DNA from: Armatimonadota bacterium
Lineage (GTDB): Bacteria > Armatimonadota > Chthonomonadetes > Chthonomonadales > CAJBBX01
Assembly: GCA_026392115.1 (NCBI GenBank)
Contig: JAPLCQ010000027.1
Location: forward strand, 1 to 35,032
Length of the DNA stretch: 35,032 nt
Reading direction: 5' to 3'
The notes under the pieces are model-generated. The model was not told where the DNA came from, ran no database searches, and was given only the letters and a program-made list of their open reading frames with translations. A program made the translations under genes and the position numbers. Position 1 is the first letter of the stretch. Each line of letters opens with the position of its first letter. Below are positions 8,036-18,100 of the stretch, piece after piece.

Positions 8036-11000
8036 TCACCGGCGCCCGGCCAACTCCAGCAGAGCCGTGCCGTGCAGCCGGTCTCCGCTCGTCAGCGTCC
8101 TCGGCCCTATGGCGCACCTGGTCAGCACATGGAGCCACGTGCCCTCGGGCGCCAGGGCCGTCCGCACGTGCCGGTCGGCTGCAGCGACTACACGAAGCCC
8201 GCCTGCGGGGCCGCTGACGGCGGCGCGGGTCACGTTGAGCTTTACGGACCGGAAGTCGGCGGAGCCCTGCTCCGTCTCGTCTCTGGCCCAGGTCCATGTG
8301 GGCTGCTCGCGAAGGGACGTACCCGCCTTGGGTCCGCGGGCGGCGACGGCGGAACCCGCCTCTCGGCTGATGCTCTCCTTGGGGTAGACGCCCCATTCGC
8401 TCTCGCGCCGCCAGCTCAGCTTGCGGCACTCGGGCGCCAGAAGAATCCGCATGCCCTCCTCGCGCGCATCGATGGTGTCGCCGGTGACCTCGTAGTCCCA
8501 GTCCACCTCGCCGAGGCCGGCGGAGCTCAGGCGCCATGTCGTGACACCGCGCATCCGGTCCCAGCGGTCCTGTACGCGGACTTCGGCGCCGGAGCCCTTC
8601 ACCTCGACCGTCAGCGACTCGATCACCCGTGATCCCGCCGTGGGGAAGACGGCGTAGGGCGGCGAGTTGGGACCTCGGAGGTCGCCGAAGTCGAACCGCG
8701 TCAGATGAGGCATCGGCAGCGACCGGATGGCGAAAGCCGATCCGGACCCGGTCACCGCCCCGGTCCTGGCATCGATGCTCAGCGTGTAGCCGCGCCCGGC
8801 GATTGCCCAGACGCCGCCGGCACGGGACACGCGGGGCGGTGCGCCGCTCAGGGAGGGCAGCGCGGGCGGACGGCGGCGCCCGACCGTGGCGACGCAGGCG
8901 CTGACCAACCTGCCTCGTGCGTCCTTGGCCCGAACCTGCACGCGGCTGCCCTCGGCGATGCCTCCTGGCGCAGCGATGGCCAACAACCCGGTCCGTCCGG
9001 GCGCGGCCTCGGTCCTCGCCACGCCGTGCGCCGAACCCAGGGCCCACTCAAACGTTAAGCCACTCAGGTTGGTGAATGAGTACCGGTTCTCCACCGGCAG
9101 TTCGACGGCGCGCATCGCCGGCGACCACTCCAGCCGTCGGTTGGGGAACCAGACGGGGCTGAAGATGAGCTTGGAGAGCCACTGCTCGGGCTTGGGCCGG
9201 CGCCACGCATCGGTGATGCCCCAGAACCCGTGCACCCACGCATAGCCCGCCTGCTTTCCGCCGGGCAGGAAGTAGGGCTCGTCCAACTGCGCCCAGATGG
9301 CCCCGCCCAGGACGCGCTCGGAGCGGACGATGCTGGTCCACGCCCCCGGCGGCTCTCCTGGCTGCATGAAGGGCTTGCCGTACTCGGCGGCGCAGGCCCT
9401 GCCGTATGGGCTCTCAGGGTCGGACTGACCGGCGCCCCATAGCTCCCGCAGGCCCGGGTTCAGCCGCACATCGGTCTGCTCGTGGCAGACCGGGAAGTAC
9501 CATTCGCCCAGGAAGAGCGGCCTCGGATCGTCCTTGGTCACATCGTCGAAGGGCATGAGCGGGTAGTGGACGTTGGCAATATCGCAGATGCGCTTTGGAT
9601 CGGGGTTGTTGAATGTCGTGGCGCGGCTCGGGTCGAGTTCCTTGATCAGCCTGGCCGATTGCTCGAAGCATGCGTTGAAGGCGCTCTCGTTGGCCACCGA
9701 CCAGACGATGACGCTTGGATGGTGCCCGTGGTAGTCCACCATGGCCGATGTGGGGTCCAGGTACTTGCGGAGCTTGCCGAAGCCGCCCTCCTCACCCACC
9801 CAGCAGAACGGGGCCTCCACCTCCACATAGACGCCCTGCTTGTCGGTCTGGTCCAGAAGCTCTGCGTTTGGCGGGTAGTGGGAGGTGCGCAGGTAGTTCA
9901 ACCCGGCGTCGCGGAGGAGTGCCACGTCTGTCCCGGCGAACCGGGCGGTATCAGCGCGTCCGGTCAGCGGGTGCGTCTCGTGGTGGCAAGCGCCGGCCAG
10001 CTTCACGGGAACGCCATTGATGAGCAGCTTGCTCCCTTTCACCTCGACCCGCCTGAAGCCGATCGATCGCCGGACGCGCTCCACTATCGCGCGCCCATCC
10101 ATGATGTCGATGTCCAGACGGTAGAGGTTGGGCGTCTCGGCCGTCCACCGCTTGGGCGAGGCGACCCGGATCCGAATCCTGCCCGACCCAGCGGCGGCAA
10201 GACACTCCCGCAGGGGACGATCTAGCATGGTCATCGGCCGGGCGCCGGAGGCCTCGCCCAGGGAGACGTGCAGCCTCGCGTTCGGAAGCAGGGCGCCCCC
10301 GGCCACATTCAGCTTGATGCCGAGTTCGCCGTCGCGGTACGAGCTGTCGAGCCCCGCATCGATCCAGAGCGTGCGGACGTGCGTCTGAGGCAGCGAGAAG
10401 ATGCGGACGGACCGGTCGATGCCGGCCAGGCTGTGGAAGGCGTAGCCGCTGGAGAAGGAGAGCGCCTCGGACTCCGTCTCCTGCACCATGTCCAGGTCCA
10501 GCCTGTTGGCGGCTCCGAACCGCACCGTGTCGGTCACGTCCCACTCCACAGGCGTATAGAGGCACTCTGAGTACCCGAGCTCCTTGCCGTTCATCCAGTA
10601 CCGAACGCCGGCGTGGATGGCATCGAAGCGCAGGATCACCCTTCGGCCCCGCCATGCCGCAGGGACCTCGAACTCCCGGGCCATCGCCACATGCGTGTCG
10701 GCAGCCACGTCGATGCCCTGCTGCACCCACTGGCCCGGCACGCGGAAGGGCTTCCAGCCGGGATCGTTGGTTGCCCTGGCGCGGGCGTCCGCGACCTCCG
10801 TCGAGACGAGCCAGGACCCGTTCAGGCTGCGCCACGGCGCGACGTCGCCAAGCACCGACGCGGGTAGCGGGCGGTACCGGATCGGCTCGTAGTAGATCTC
10901 GCTGGGCGCCACATGCGCCGTCACGCGGAGGCCGGGCGCGGCTTCGTCAGCCACGTCGAGCCCGTTCGTGCGCGCGGCCCCTTCAAACCTCTCTCGCGCC

Positions 11001-11698
11001 ACCTGGAAGGCTCCGCTGGCGTCGGTGGTGACGTGGGCCAGTTCGCCGGCCTCGGTCGCTAGGCCGATGCGCACCTGCGGAACACCCGACCAGGCGAGGT
11101 CCAGCAGACGACCGGTGAGCGGGCCCGCCAGCGCCGAGAGATCGACCAGCCGGAAGCCTTCAGGCGACGGCTCGTCCGACCATAGCTCCACGGCCGAGAC
11201 TACGACGTTAACCGGGCCCTCCAGCCGGAACTCCAGCGTGAGCTTGCCGTCCCGGATCGCTCCTTGTGGAACCGCGAACATGAGCCGCTCGGCGCCGCCC
11301 CTGGGCAGGGGATGCGCCGGGTGAAGACAGGCGCCGCCCGCCCAGAGGCTCTGGACCCGCCCGTTGAACGTCTCGTTGGCGTACGTCACGGCGACCGCAT
11401 ACGGCCGGTCGGCGCTGAGTCCTGTGTAGTCGGCATGGATGACGTTCCACGCCCAGGAGACGCTCAGGGCGCGCTCGCCGCCATTGCACGAGCCCGGGGC
11501 ATAGGTGTGGATGCCGGCCTCCCGGATGTGGGGCTGCCGGCCCGGCACGCCGCAGTCGTCGTAGCTCTGCAGGTGCAGGCCGGCCGGCATGGCGGATAGC
11601 TGGTGCGGGCTCAACGCCGCGTCGGGTGCGGCGGAGGCCCCGGTTCCGGCCGCGAGCAGCAGGGCGGAACTGACGAGGAGTGCAAGCGCGACGGTCAT
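8036..11698 (-). CDS. Exported GH2-family beta-galactosidase-like enzyme
   Basis: This 1220-residue exported glycoside hydrolase family 2 protein most likely has beta-galactosidase or a related exo-beta-glycosidase activity. A signal peptide (residues 1-24, ending ASAAPD) is followed by ~260 residues of beta-rich sequence not found in plain LacZ. Next comes the GH2 sugar-binding domain (~285-440: PFRVPGQWVQQG, ILRFDAIHAGVRYWMNG), an immunoglobulin-like domain, and the TIM barrel from ~550. Barrel motifs are GACHHETHP, LNYLRTSHYPP, VIVWSVANESAF (acid/base Glu 671) and PLFLGEWYF (nucleophile Glu 732). The C-terminal ~270 residues resemble the LacZ small-chain supersandwich domain. GAGGGA lies eight bases before ATG 11698. 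It sits 84 bp after the GH95-like gene. GH2 membership is sure; sugar specificity is inferred. Confidence 0.9.
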   Translation of the reverse strand: MTVALALLVSSALLLAAGTGASAAPDAALSPHQLSAMPAGLHLQSYDDCGVPGRQPHIREAGIHTYAPGSCNGGERALSVSWAWNVIHADYTGLSADRPYAVAVTYANETFNGRVQSLWAGGACLHPAHPLPRGGAERLMFAVPQGAIRDGKLTLEFRLEGPVNVVVSAVELWSDEPSPEGFRLVDLSALAGPLTGRLLDLAWSGVPQVRIGLATEAGELAHVTTDASGAFQVARERFEGAARTNGLDVADEAAPGLRVTAHVAPSEIYYEPIRYRPLPASVLGDVAPWRSLNGSWLVSTEVADARARATNDPGWKPFRVPGQWVQQGIDVAADTHVAMAREFEVPAAWRGRRVILRFDAIHAGVRYWMNGKELGYSECLYTPVEWDVTDTVRFGAANRLDLDMVQETESEALSFSSGYAFHSLAGIDRSVRIFSLPQTHVRTLWIDAGLDSSYRDGELGIKLNVAGGALLPNARLHVSLGEASGARPMTMLDRPLRECLAAAGSGRIRIRVASPKRWTAETPNLYRLDIDIMDGRAIVERVRRSIGFRRVEVKGSKLLINGVPVKLAGACHHETHPLTGRADTARFAGTDVALLRDAGLNYLRTSHYPPNAELLDQTDKQGVYVEVEAPFCWVGEEGGFGKLRKYLDPTSAMVDYHGHHPSVIVWSVANESAFNACFEQSARLIKELDPSRATTFNNPDPKRICDIANVHYPLMPFDDVTKDDPRPLFLGEWYFPVCHEQTDVRLNPGLRELWGAGQSDPESPYGRACAAEYGKPFMQPGEPPGAWTSIVRSERVLGGAIWAQLDEPYFLPGGKQAGYAWVHGFWGITDAWRRPKPEQWLSKLIFSPVWFPNRRLEWSPAMRAVELPVENRYSFTNLSGLTFEWALGSAHGVARTEAAPGRTGLLAIAAPGGIAEGSRVQVRAKDARGRLVSACVATVGRRRPPALPSLSGAPPRVSRAGGVWAIAGRGYTLSIDARTGAVTGSGSAFAIRSLPMPHLTRFDFGDLRGPNSPPYAVFPTAGSRVIESLTVEVKGSGAEVRVQDRWDRMRGVTTWRLSSAGLGEVDWDYEVTGDTIDAREEGMRILLAPECRKLSWRRESEWGVYPKESISREAGSAVAARGPKAGTSLREQPTWTWARDETEQGSADFRSVKLNVTRAAVSGPAGGLRVVAAADRHVRTALAPEGTWLHVLTRCAIGPRTLTSGDRLHGTALLELAGRR

Positions 11699-11782
11699 GT
11701 GCTGGTCCCTCGGGAAGGCGCGAGATGCCAGGAGGTTCGGCGTTGGCGGCGCGAGTCCTGCTTGATCATGGCGCCCGCTGCC

Positions 11783-14263
11783 TCAACCGGCGCCATCCTC
11801 CGGGGCGATGGATATCCGCTCGCCCGCGGTGGTTCGGATGCGTAGGCGCTCACCGGCGAGCGACTCGGATGGGCGGCCATTGCGGTTCAACCTAGCCGCC
11901 CTGCCCGGCCAGGGGTTCTGCAGGACGCACTCGCGGCCCTTCTCGCTCTCGATCACCAGTGAGGTCACCTCTCCCTCGCGCAGTTCGGCGCTCACCAGGA
12001 GGGCGCCCACGGTTCGCAGGCGGCCGAAGGAGGCGTCGCGGTTCCTGGGCCAGACCGGGAAGAGGCGCATGACCCCCTCGTGGCTCTGCAGGAGCATCTC
12101 GTCGATGGTGGCGGGCACGCCTGAGCAGTTCTCGATGCCTCCGCCGCCGCTGAAGATCATCAGGTTGGGGAAGCTCCACTCGGTGAGGTTCCGGCGCAGC
12201 TTGGCCAGGACGTCCTCGGGGTCGTGGCCCACGCGGACCGCACCGGGGTAGGTCATGCTGAAGCCGTTGAAGTGGCCGATCCACTCGGGCTCCGCCCATC
12301 CCTTCACGTCGTCGCGCATCACCTTGAGCATCTCGGGGTCGGAGCCCAGGCCGATGACGCACGAGGGCCAGACCATCCCCATGAACTCGATGCGCGTGTT
12401 GTTGCGGCCCGGCCCGATGCGCGACGCCGACGGCCCGCCGTCGGCCCCTCGGATGCGCCGCACGCCGTCGACGACCGCAGTGGGGAAGTCGCTCAGACCG
12501 GCCAGCAGTCGGCGCCACCGGGGCCTCCGCGCCTCGTCCACGCCCAGTTCCGCGCTCACGTCCAGCATGCCGCGCAGGAGCATCCGAACCAGGCCCAGCG
12601 AGAGGCAGTTGTTCTTGTCGCTGCCGCCGTCGCCCACCTCGCCGGACGCGTCGTTGGTGATAACGTAGCGTCCGTCCTCCAGCTTCAGGTAGGTCTCCCA
12701 GAACGCGGCCGTCTCGCTGAGGAACGGGTAGACCCGCCGCGCGTACGCCTGGTCATAGGTGTGGTAGAAGCGCATCAGCATGTTGGCCGCCGCGAAGGCC
12801 GCGTTGCTCTTCTGGCCCAGGAACATGCGGTTGCCCTCGCCGGGGATGGAGTGCCCGTCCGGCATGAAGGCTGTCTCGAGCCCCTTGGGCCCGATGCCCA
12901 CGTCGTAGTAGACCCCCGGCGCTTTCAGGTACTTGCGGGCGTTGGCGCGGGCTGTGGGCAGGTACTCCAGGATGGGCGTGTCGTAGGGATCGGCCAGTTC
13001 CGCATGGTTGGCCGAGAAGACGCCCCACCAGGGCGCCTGGTGGTTGTAGTTCAGGTGGTAGTCGGCCTGCCAAGATGGCCCGTCGGCCGTGGTCCAGTTG
13101 CCGAAGAGCGAGGGCGGGAACCGGTTGTTCCGGCTGCATGAGGCCATGAGGTAGAGCGAGCCGTAGTAGAACCGCTCAATTAGCGGGTCACCGATCTCAA
13201 CGAAGGACTTCGACCAGAACTCCTGCCACCAGCGCTCGTGTGCCTGCCGCAGGGAGGCGATGCGGACCGGATCGAGGGCGGCCACCCGGCGCTTGGCCTC
13301 GGCCAGCGGGTTCCTCGCCTCCTCGCTGGTCACAATGGCCGCAACGATGGTGATGGGCTGCGCGGGCGAGAGGACGAAGCGGTCGGCGGGCCAGCCGTCG
13401 CCCCGGCTCCAGGGCAACCCCGGCTTGCGGTGGTTGAGCAGGCGCATGGCTACCGCGGCCTCGCTGGTCCAGCGCGAGGGCTTCTGTTCGAGCGCGATGG
13501 AGGAGGCGGTGGAGACGAAGCGGCGCACCGCCCACGTCCCGTCCGGCAGGTTGCCGGTGGCGGTCTCGGCCTCGTTGCCCGTCGCGGGCCAGAGCGAGAC
13601 ATCCACTCCGACCAGGTTCGAGGGCGAGAAGGCGTCCAGGTCGCCCGGGTCGCCGTCCACCGAGAGCTCGATGATCAGCAGGTTCTCGGTCGCGGCTACC
13701 CATGAGCGCATCCTGACGGTCGTGCCGGGACGGGTGAAGGGCGGGGGATCCTCCATGCGCTGGGTGGCCCGCAGCGTGTGGACCGCCTCGCCGGTCGCCA
13801 GAAGCTGCTCGGCGTGGTACGCGCCGTTGACCAGGGCCGGGATGCTGACGTCGATGCCGCCGATCGGGCAGGGGTGCGCGTTCGGGTAGACCGACTTGGA
13901 CTTCCAGAAGTCGTTCTTGGCGATCCAGAAGCGGTGTCGCTCGGGCGAGGCGTTCACATCAACCGGCTTCACGTTGACGTTGGCGCCGCCGGCCTCGCCA
14001 AGGCCGAAGTAGCGTCGCCGCTCCACCACACCGCCGACGGCCACGCCCACATCGCCCTTGCCCAGCAACGGCCCGTCCGGCGCCTTGCGAGTGGGCATGA
14101 CAAGGGGAGGAGCCGTCCAGACGCCCTTCTGGCGTCCGACGATGGCCAGCGCCTTGGCGGCCACCTGAGCGTCGCGCGGTAGCGGCCCCGCCTGCGCGGT
14201 GGTGGAGGCCAGGGCGAGGACGAACAGCCCAACGATCCGCCGCCGCGTCGTCTGGAACCCCAT
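11783..14263 (-). CDS. Exported GH95-like glycosidase (alpha-L-fucosidase/galactosidase type)
   Basis: This 826-residue exported protein resembles family GH95 (inverting alpha-1,2-L-fucosidases and alpha-L-galactosidases). The start is ATG 14263-14261, because GAGGAGGT lies seven bases upstream and a signal peptide follows (TTRRRIVGLFVLALASTTAQA). The frame stays open upstream to 15100, but that part only shadows the DUF721 gene. An N-terminal beta-domain (~30-340) leads into an (alpha/alpha)6 barrel. ADYHLNYNHQAPWWG (~400-414) contains the N-x-N pair used by GH95 enzymes to position water. NDASGEVGDGG may hold the catalytic acid. DEMLLQSHEGVMRLFPVWP near the C-terminus is a family hallmark, followed by a beta-sandwich. 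It begins the glycosidase run that continues with GH2, 84 bp downstream. The family is likely; the exact linkage is not known. Confidence 0.72.
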   Translation of the reverse strand: MGFQTTRRRIVGLFVLALASTTAQAGPLPRDAQVAAKALAIVGRQKGVWTAPPLVMPTRKAPDGPLLGKGDVGVAVGGVVERRRYFGLGEAGGANVNVKPVDVNASPERHRFWIAKNDFWKSKSVYPNAHPCPIGGIDVSIPALVNGAYHAEQLLATGEAVHTLRATQRMEDPPPFTRPGTTVRMRSWVAATENLLIIELSVDGDPGDLDAFSPSNLVGVDVSLWPATGNEAETATGNLPDGTWAVRRFVSTASSIALEQKPSRWTSEAAVAMRLLNHRKPGLPWSRGDGWPADRFVLSPAQPITIVAAIVTSEEARNPLAEAKRRVAALDPVRIASLRQAHERWWQEFWSKSFVEIGDPLIERFYYGSLYLMASCSRNNRFPPSLFGNWTTADGPSWQADYHLNYNHQAPWWGVFSANHAELADPYDTPILEYLPTARANARKYLKAPGVYYDVGIGPKGLETAFMPDGHSIPGEGNRMFLGQKSNAAFAAANMLMRFYHTYDQAYARRVYPFLSETAAFWETYLKLEDGRYVITNDASGEVGDGGSDKNNCLSLGLVRMLLRGMLDVSAELGVDEARRPRWRRLLAGLSDFPTAVVDGVRRIRGADGGPSASRIGPGRNNTRIEFMGMVWPSCVIGLGSDPEMLKVMRDDVKGWAEPEWIGHFNGFSMTYPGAVRVGHDPEDVLAKLRRNLTEWSFPNLMIFSGGGGIENCSGVPATIDEMLLQSHEGVMRLFPVWPRNRDASFGRLRTVGALLVSAELREGEVTSLVIESEKGRECVLQNPWPGRAARLNRNGRPSESLAGERLRIRTTAGERISIAPEDGAG

Positions 14264-14318
14264 CCGTCCCACCTCCTCGCCGGGTAGCCTGCAAGCGCCG
14301 CCGGACGTTCGATCGGGG

Positions 14319-14347
14319 ATCATAGCATGCCGCTCGGACTGTTGCCA
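14319..14347 (-). promoter_or_regulatory. Predicted promoter of the GH95-led glycosidase operon
   Basis: On the minus strand TATGAT (14324-14319) is a five-of-six match to the -10 consensus. Seventeen bases upstream is TGGCAA (14347-14342), a weak -35. The transcript would start near 14312, about 49 bases before the ATG at 14263, leaving room for the strong GAGGAGGT site. It is the best promoter candidate for the downstream glycosidase genes. Confidence 0.45.
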
Positions 14348-14351
14348 CCGA

Positions 14352-14367
14352 CTTGCGGCGCCGCAAG
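14352..14367. promoter_or_regulatory. Perfect 16-bp palindrome, candidate LacI-family operator
   Basis: CTTGCGGCGCCGCAAG is a perfect palindrome with a central CG, the layout of LacI-family operators. It lies directly upstream of the -35-like box of the predicted GH95 operon promoter and 25 bp past the DUF721 stop. An alternative reading is a short DUF721 terminator hairpin (six-bp stem with GCGC loop), but no T-tract follows. No LacI-type regulator is encoded in this window, so the partner is unknown. Confidence 0.4.
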
Positions 14368-14391
14368 CCGCCCCGGCCGTTTGGGAAGCCC

Positions 14392-15018
14392 CTACCTGCC
14401 CGCCTTGCGCCTCGTGATGGTGCAGAGCTGGCAGCGGGGGCCTTCGGTTAGGTAGAGGCTGTTGCAGACGGGGCAGACCCTCCAACCATGGCCGATGCGC
14501 CAGCGGCGGAGGCTGATCTGGTGCGCCAGGGCGTCGGCCACACGGGCCCGGCGGGCGGGGTCTTCGATGGCGGCTACGGCTGCGGCGATGCCGGCGGCCT
14601 CCTCCGGGGTCGGGGGATGGGCGGCCAGCTCCTGCTCGGTGGGGATCAGCTCGGGCTCGGGCGCCGGCGGAGGGGCCTTGAAGCCCGAGGCGCGGAACCG
14701 GATGTCCGTCAGGACGCCCTTGCCCACGCGCTCGTTCATGGCCCGGAGGATGCGCACTTTGTGCAGCGCCAGCTCCTGCGACCAGGCGGAGCTCTTGGTG
14801 CAGACGTGCAGCACGCCGTTCTGGACCCGCTCGGCTCGCGACGACTGGGCGGCGCGCGGGCCCACGGCCTCGGCCCAGTGAGCCATGGCCATGGCCTCGC
14901 GTATCCTCCCTCCCGTGTCCAGCTTTCGGATGAGTTCCGCCAGCACGCCGGGCATCGATTCGCGCCGGCGGGTGTAGCGGGCCATGGAAGAGGGCCGTGC
15001 GTTCTTGTCGCGGTCCAT
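14392..15018 (-). CDS. DUF721/DciA-like protein with C-terminal zinc ribbon
   Basis: This 208-residue cytoplasmic protein carries a DUF721 (DciA-like) domain at ~20-110. Motifs are MPGVLAELIRKL, HWAEAVGPRAAQSSRAE, GVLHVCTKSSAWSQELALHK and VLTDIRFRAS. DciA proteins act as loaders of the replicative helicase DnaB in most bacteria lacking DnaC. After an acidic, Pro-rich linker (~113-140) and a helical segment comes a four-Cys zinc ribbon: Cys182, Cys185, Cys196 and Cys199 (CPVC...CQLC). Many DUF721 proteins lack this extension, so the protein is longer than usual. The start is ATG 15018, with no ribosome site. TAGAAT ends six bases before the ATG, consistent with a leaderless message. It is not obviously related in function to the glycosidase genes downstream. 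Confidence 0.85.
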   Translation of the reverse strand: MDRDKNARPSSMARYTRRRESMPGVLAELIRKLDTGGRIREAMAMAHWAEAVGPRAAQSSRAERVQNGVLHVCTKSSAWSQELALHKVRILRAMNERVGKGVLTDIRFRASGFKAPPPAPEPELIPTEQELAAHPPTPEEAAGIAAAVAAIEDPARRARVADALAHQISLRRWRIGHGWRVCPVCNSLYLTEGPRCQLCTITRRKAGR

Positions 15019-15024
15019 GGCGGC

Positions 15025-15030
15025 ATTCTA
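15025..15030 (-). promoter_or_regulatory. -10-like box for a leaderless DUF721 transcript
   Basis: Reverse-strand TAGAAT ends six bases before the DUF721 ATG (15018). The bases between are GCCGCC, with no Shine-Dalgarno sequence. This spacing would start the transcript at or next to the A of the ATG. No clear -35 is visible. The remaining ~90 bp up to the divergent gene at 15122 show no other recognisable element. Confidence 0.4.
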
Positions 15031-15121
15031 CCTCTGCCGCGTTTGCAGCGCATCGGGCAGGAACCGAAGCCGCCCGCGGCGAACTAGGCGGCAGACCCAT
15101 TGACCGCTGGAGTATCCCCCA

Positions 15122-18100
15122 ATGCTAGTTCGTTCGGCCTGCATCGCGGCGACTGTCGCCCTCTTTTCCATGCTGGCGGCGCCGAAGCCCGCGAAGCGCC
15201 CGGCGGCCCCAAAGCCCACGCTCACCATGGGCGCCTGGTACGTGGCAGGGCCGTTCACGCCCACCGAGGGGCGCGGATTCGCCGTGGAGTTCGGGCCGGA
15301 GCGCTCGGTCTCGTGCGCCGAGCCCGTGGCCGGCGTCAGCTGGGTTAAGCGCGACATGCCGGACGGCCAATCGCACGATCTGGGCCTGCCGGACAACGGC
15401 TCCGCCTACCTGATGCGGACCATCACCTCGCCTGCGGCGCGCACGGTCATGGCGCGGTTCGGCAGCGATGACGGACTGGCGGTCTGGCTCAACGGCGTGC
15501 GCCTGCTGGCCAACGATGTCCCGCGTGTGACCGCGCCCGATCAGGACAGCCTGTCCCTGCCGCTCCGGGCCGGCGAGAACCGATTGCTCCTGAAGGTCTA
15601 CAACATCTCGGGCGGCTCGGGCTTCTTCTTCCGCCTCGACGGCGACGCGTCGGCGGGCGATGTCATCGATCCCGTCTCGGCTGTGGCGGGCTTTCCGGTA
15701 CCGGCCCTGCGCCGCGCCATTCGCGACCTGATGGCTCAGTATGGCGCGGGCTACCCGAAGGGCGCCGCCTACCTGGCCAGGATCGACAGGCTCTGCGCGG
15801 TGATCGGCAAGGCGCCCGAAGGAGGCCGCGACGCCGCCGTTGCCGAGTTGGCGGCCCTGCGGCGCGAGGCCCTGCTGGCCAACCCGCTGCTCCGGTTCGA
15901 CAAGCTGCTCCTCGTGCGCCGCTCCGAGCGCCAGATGGGCCTGCCGCAGAACTGGCAGGGCAACTCCTCCATCCCCACCCGCGGCTACGATAACCGCATC
16001 GAGCGGCTCTCCATCGCGACGGGCGCCCGGTCGGTGGTCTACCAGCCCGAGAACGGCGCATTCGTAGGCGACCTTGAGCCGCACTGGGATGCGCGCCGGC
16101 TGCTCCTCTCCATGCCCGGGACACACGGCCGCTTCCAGCTCTTCGAGATGCCGATCGAGGGCGGCGAGCCCCGGCAGGTGACGCCGGGCGAAGAGCCAGA
16201 TGTGGACAACTACAGCGGCGCCTACCTGCCCGACGGACGGATCGTCTACTGCTCTACCGCGTGCTATCTGGGCGTGCCCTGCGTGAGCGGCTCCGACAGC
16301 GTGGGCTCGCTCTACCTGCTCGATCCGAAGCTGGGCACGGCGCGGCAACTGACCTACGACCAGGACCACAGCTGGTACCCGCGCGTGCTCAACAACGGTC
16401 AGGTCATCTACACGCGCTGGGAGTACAGCGACACGCCGCACTACTTCTCCCGCCTGCTCTTCAAGATGAACCCGGACGGCTCGAACCAGATGGAGGAGTA
16501 TGGCTCGAACAGCTTCTGGCCCAACTCGCTCTTCTATGCGCGGCCCGTGCCCGGCCATCCGAGCAAGCTCACGGCCATCGTCTCGGGCCACCACGGCGTG
16601 CCGCGCATGGGCGAGTTGGTGGTGCTGGATCCCGACCGCGGCCGCCACGAGGCCTCCGGCGTAGTGCAGCGCGTGCCCGGCTTCGACAAGCGCGTGGAGC
16701 CGATCATCCGCGACCAGCTCGTGGAGACATCGTCGCCCCGCTTCCTCCATCCCTTCCCGCTCAGCGACAAGTACTTCCTCGTCTCCTGCCAGCCTGCCGG
16801 GCGGCCCTGGGGCATCTACCTGGCGGATGTGTTCGACAACCTCGTCTGCCTGGCCGAGGAGCCCGGGTACGCGCTGCTGGAGCCCGTGCCTCTGGTGGCG
16901 CGACCCATGCCGCCGGCCACGCCCGACCGCGCCAAGGTCGCCCAGAAGACGGCCACGATCTTCCTGGCCGACGTCTACCGCGGTCCGGGGCTCAAGGGCG
17001 TGCCGCGCGGAACCGTGAAGTCGCTGCGCGTCTACGCCAACCATTACGCCTACCGCGGCATGGGCGGTCATGTGAACGTGGGTATCGACGGCCCCTGGGA
17101 CGTGAAGCGCATCCTCGGCACCGTGCCGGTAAACGCCCACGGCTCGGCGCTCTTCACCGCGCCGGCGAACCTGCCGCTGGTTGTGCAGCCGCTGGACGCC
17201 GAGGGCAAGGCTCTTCAGGTCATGCGCTCCTGGTACACGGCCATGCCCGGCGAGTTCGCCACCTGCCAGGGTTGCCACGAGCCGCAGAGCAGCGCGCCCG
17301 GCCTGCGGCGGCCCCGGCCCGAGGGGATGGTCCCGGCCAAGATCGCGCCCTGGTTCGGCCCGGCGCGTGGCTTCAGCTTCGAGCGCGAAGTGCAGGCTCC
17401 GGTGCTGCAACGCTACTGCGTCAGCTGCCACAACGGCGCGCCGGGTCGACCGGACCTCCGCGCCCGCGCCGCGGTGGTCAACTACCGAGGCGCCTTCACG
17501 CCCGCCTACGAGGCCCTGCACCGCTTTGTCCGCCGCCCCGGCAACGAGAGCGACTACCACCTGCAGCGCCCTCGCGAGTGGGACGCCGGCACGAGCGAGC
17601 TGATCCAGATGCTCAAGAAGGGCCACCACGGCGTGAAGCCGGCGCCCGAGGCCTGGAACCGCCTCTACACCTGGATCGACCTGAACGTGCCGTGCCATGG
17701 GACCTGGACCGCCCAGAACGGCGCCGCGCCCGAGCGCAACCGCCGCATGTTGGAGCTGGCGCGGAAGTATGGCGGCTCGGATATCGACCACGAGGCCATG
17801 CCGTCCGATCCTCCGCCATCGGCCGAAGTGTCGCCCTTGCCCGAGGCCCCGGCGCCGCCGGTCCCCGCCAATCCCGCCGGATGGCCCTTCGGACCCGACG
17901 TCGCCGCGCGCAAGCAGACGTCCCACAGGGCACCGCGCGTGGTGGACCTGGGGAATGGCGTGAAGTTGCGGCTCACCTACGTGCCGCCGGGCGCCTTCGT
18001 CATGGGGTCGAACAACGGCGCGCCGGACGAGCGCCCCATGGCCGCGCGGCGCGTGGAGAAGGGCTTCTGGATGGCCGTCACGGAGACGACCAACGCCCAG

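Noticed and set aside
14264-15100. N-terminal extension of the GH95-like frame across the DUF721 gene
   Set aside because: The strong ribosome site and signal peptide at 14263 set the start, and the DUF721 frame there is a recognisable protein.
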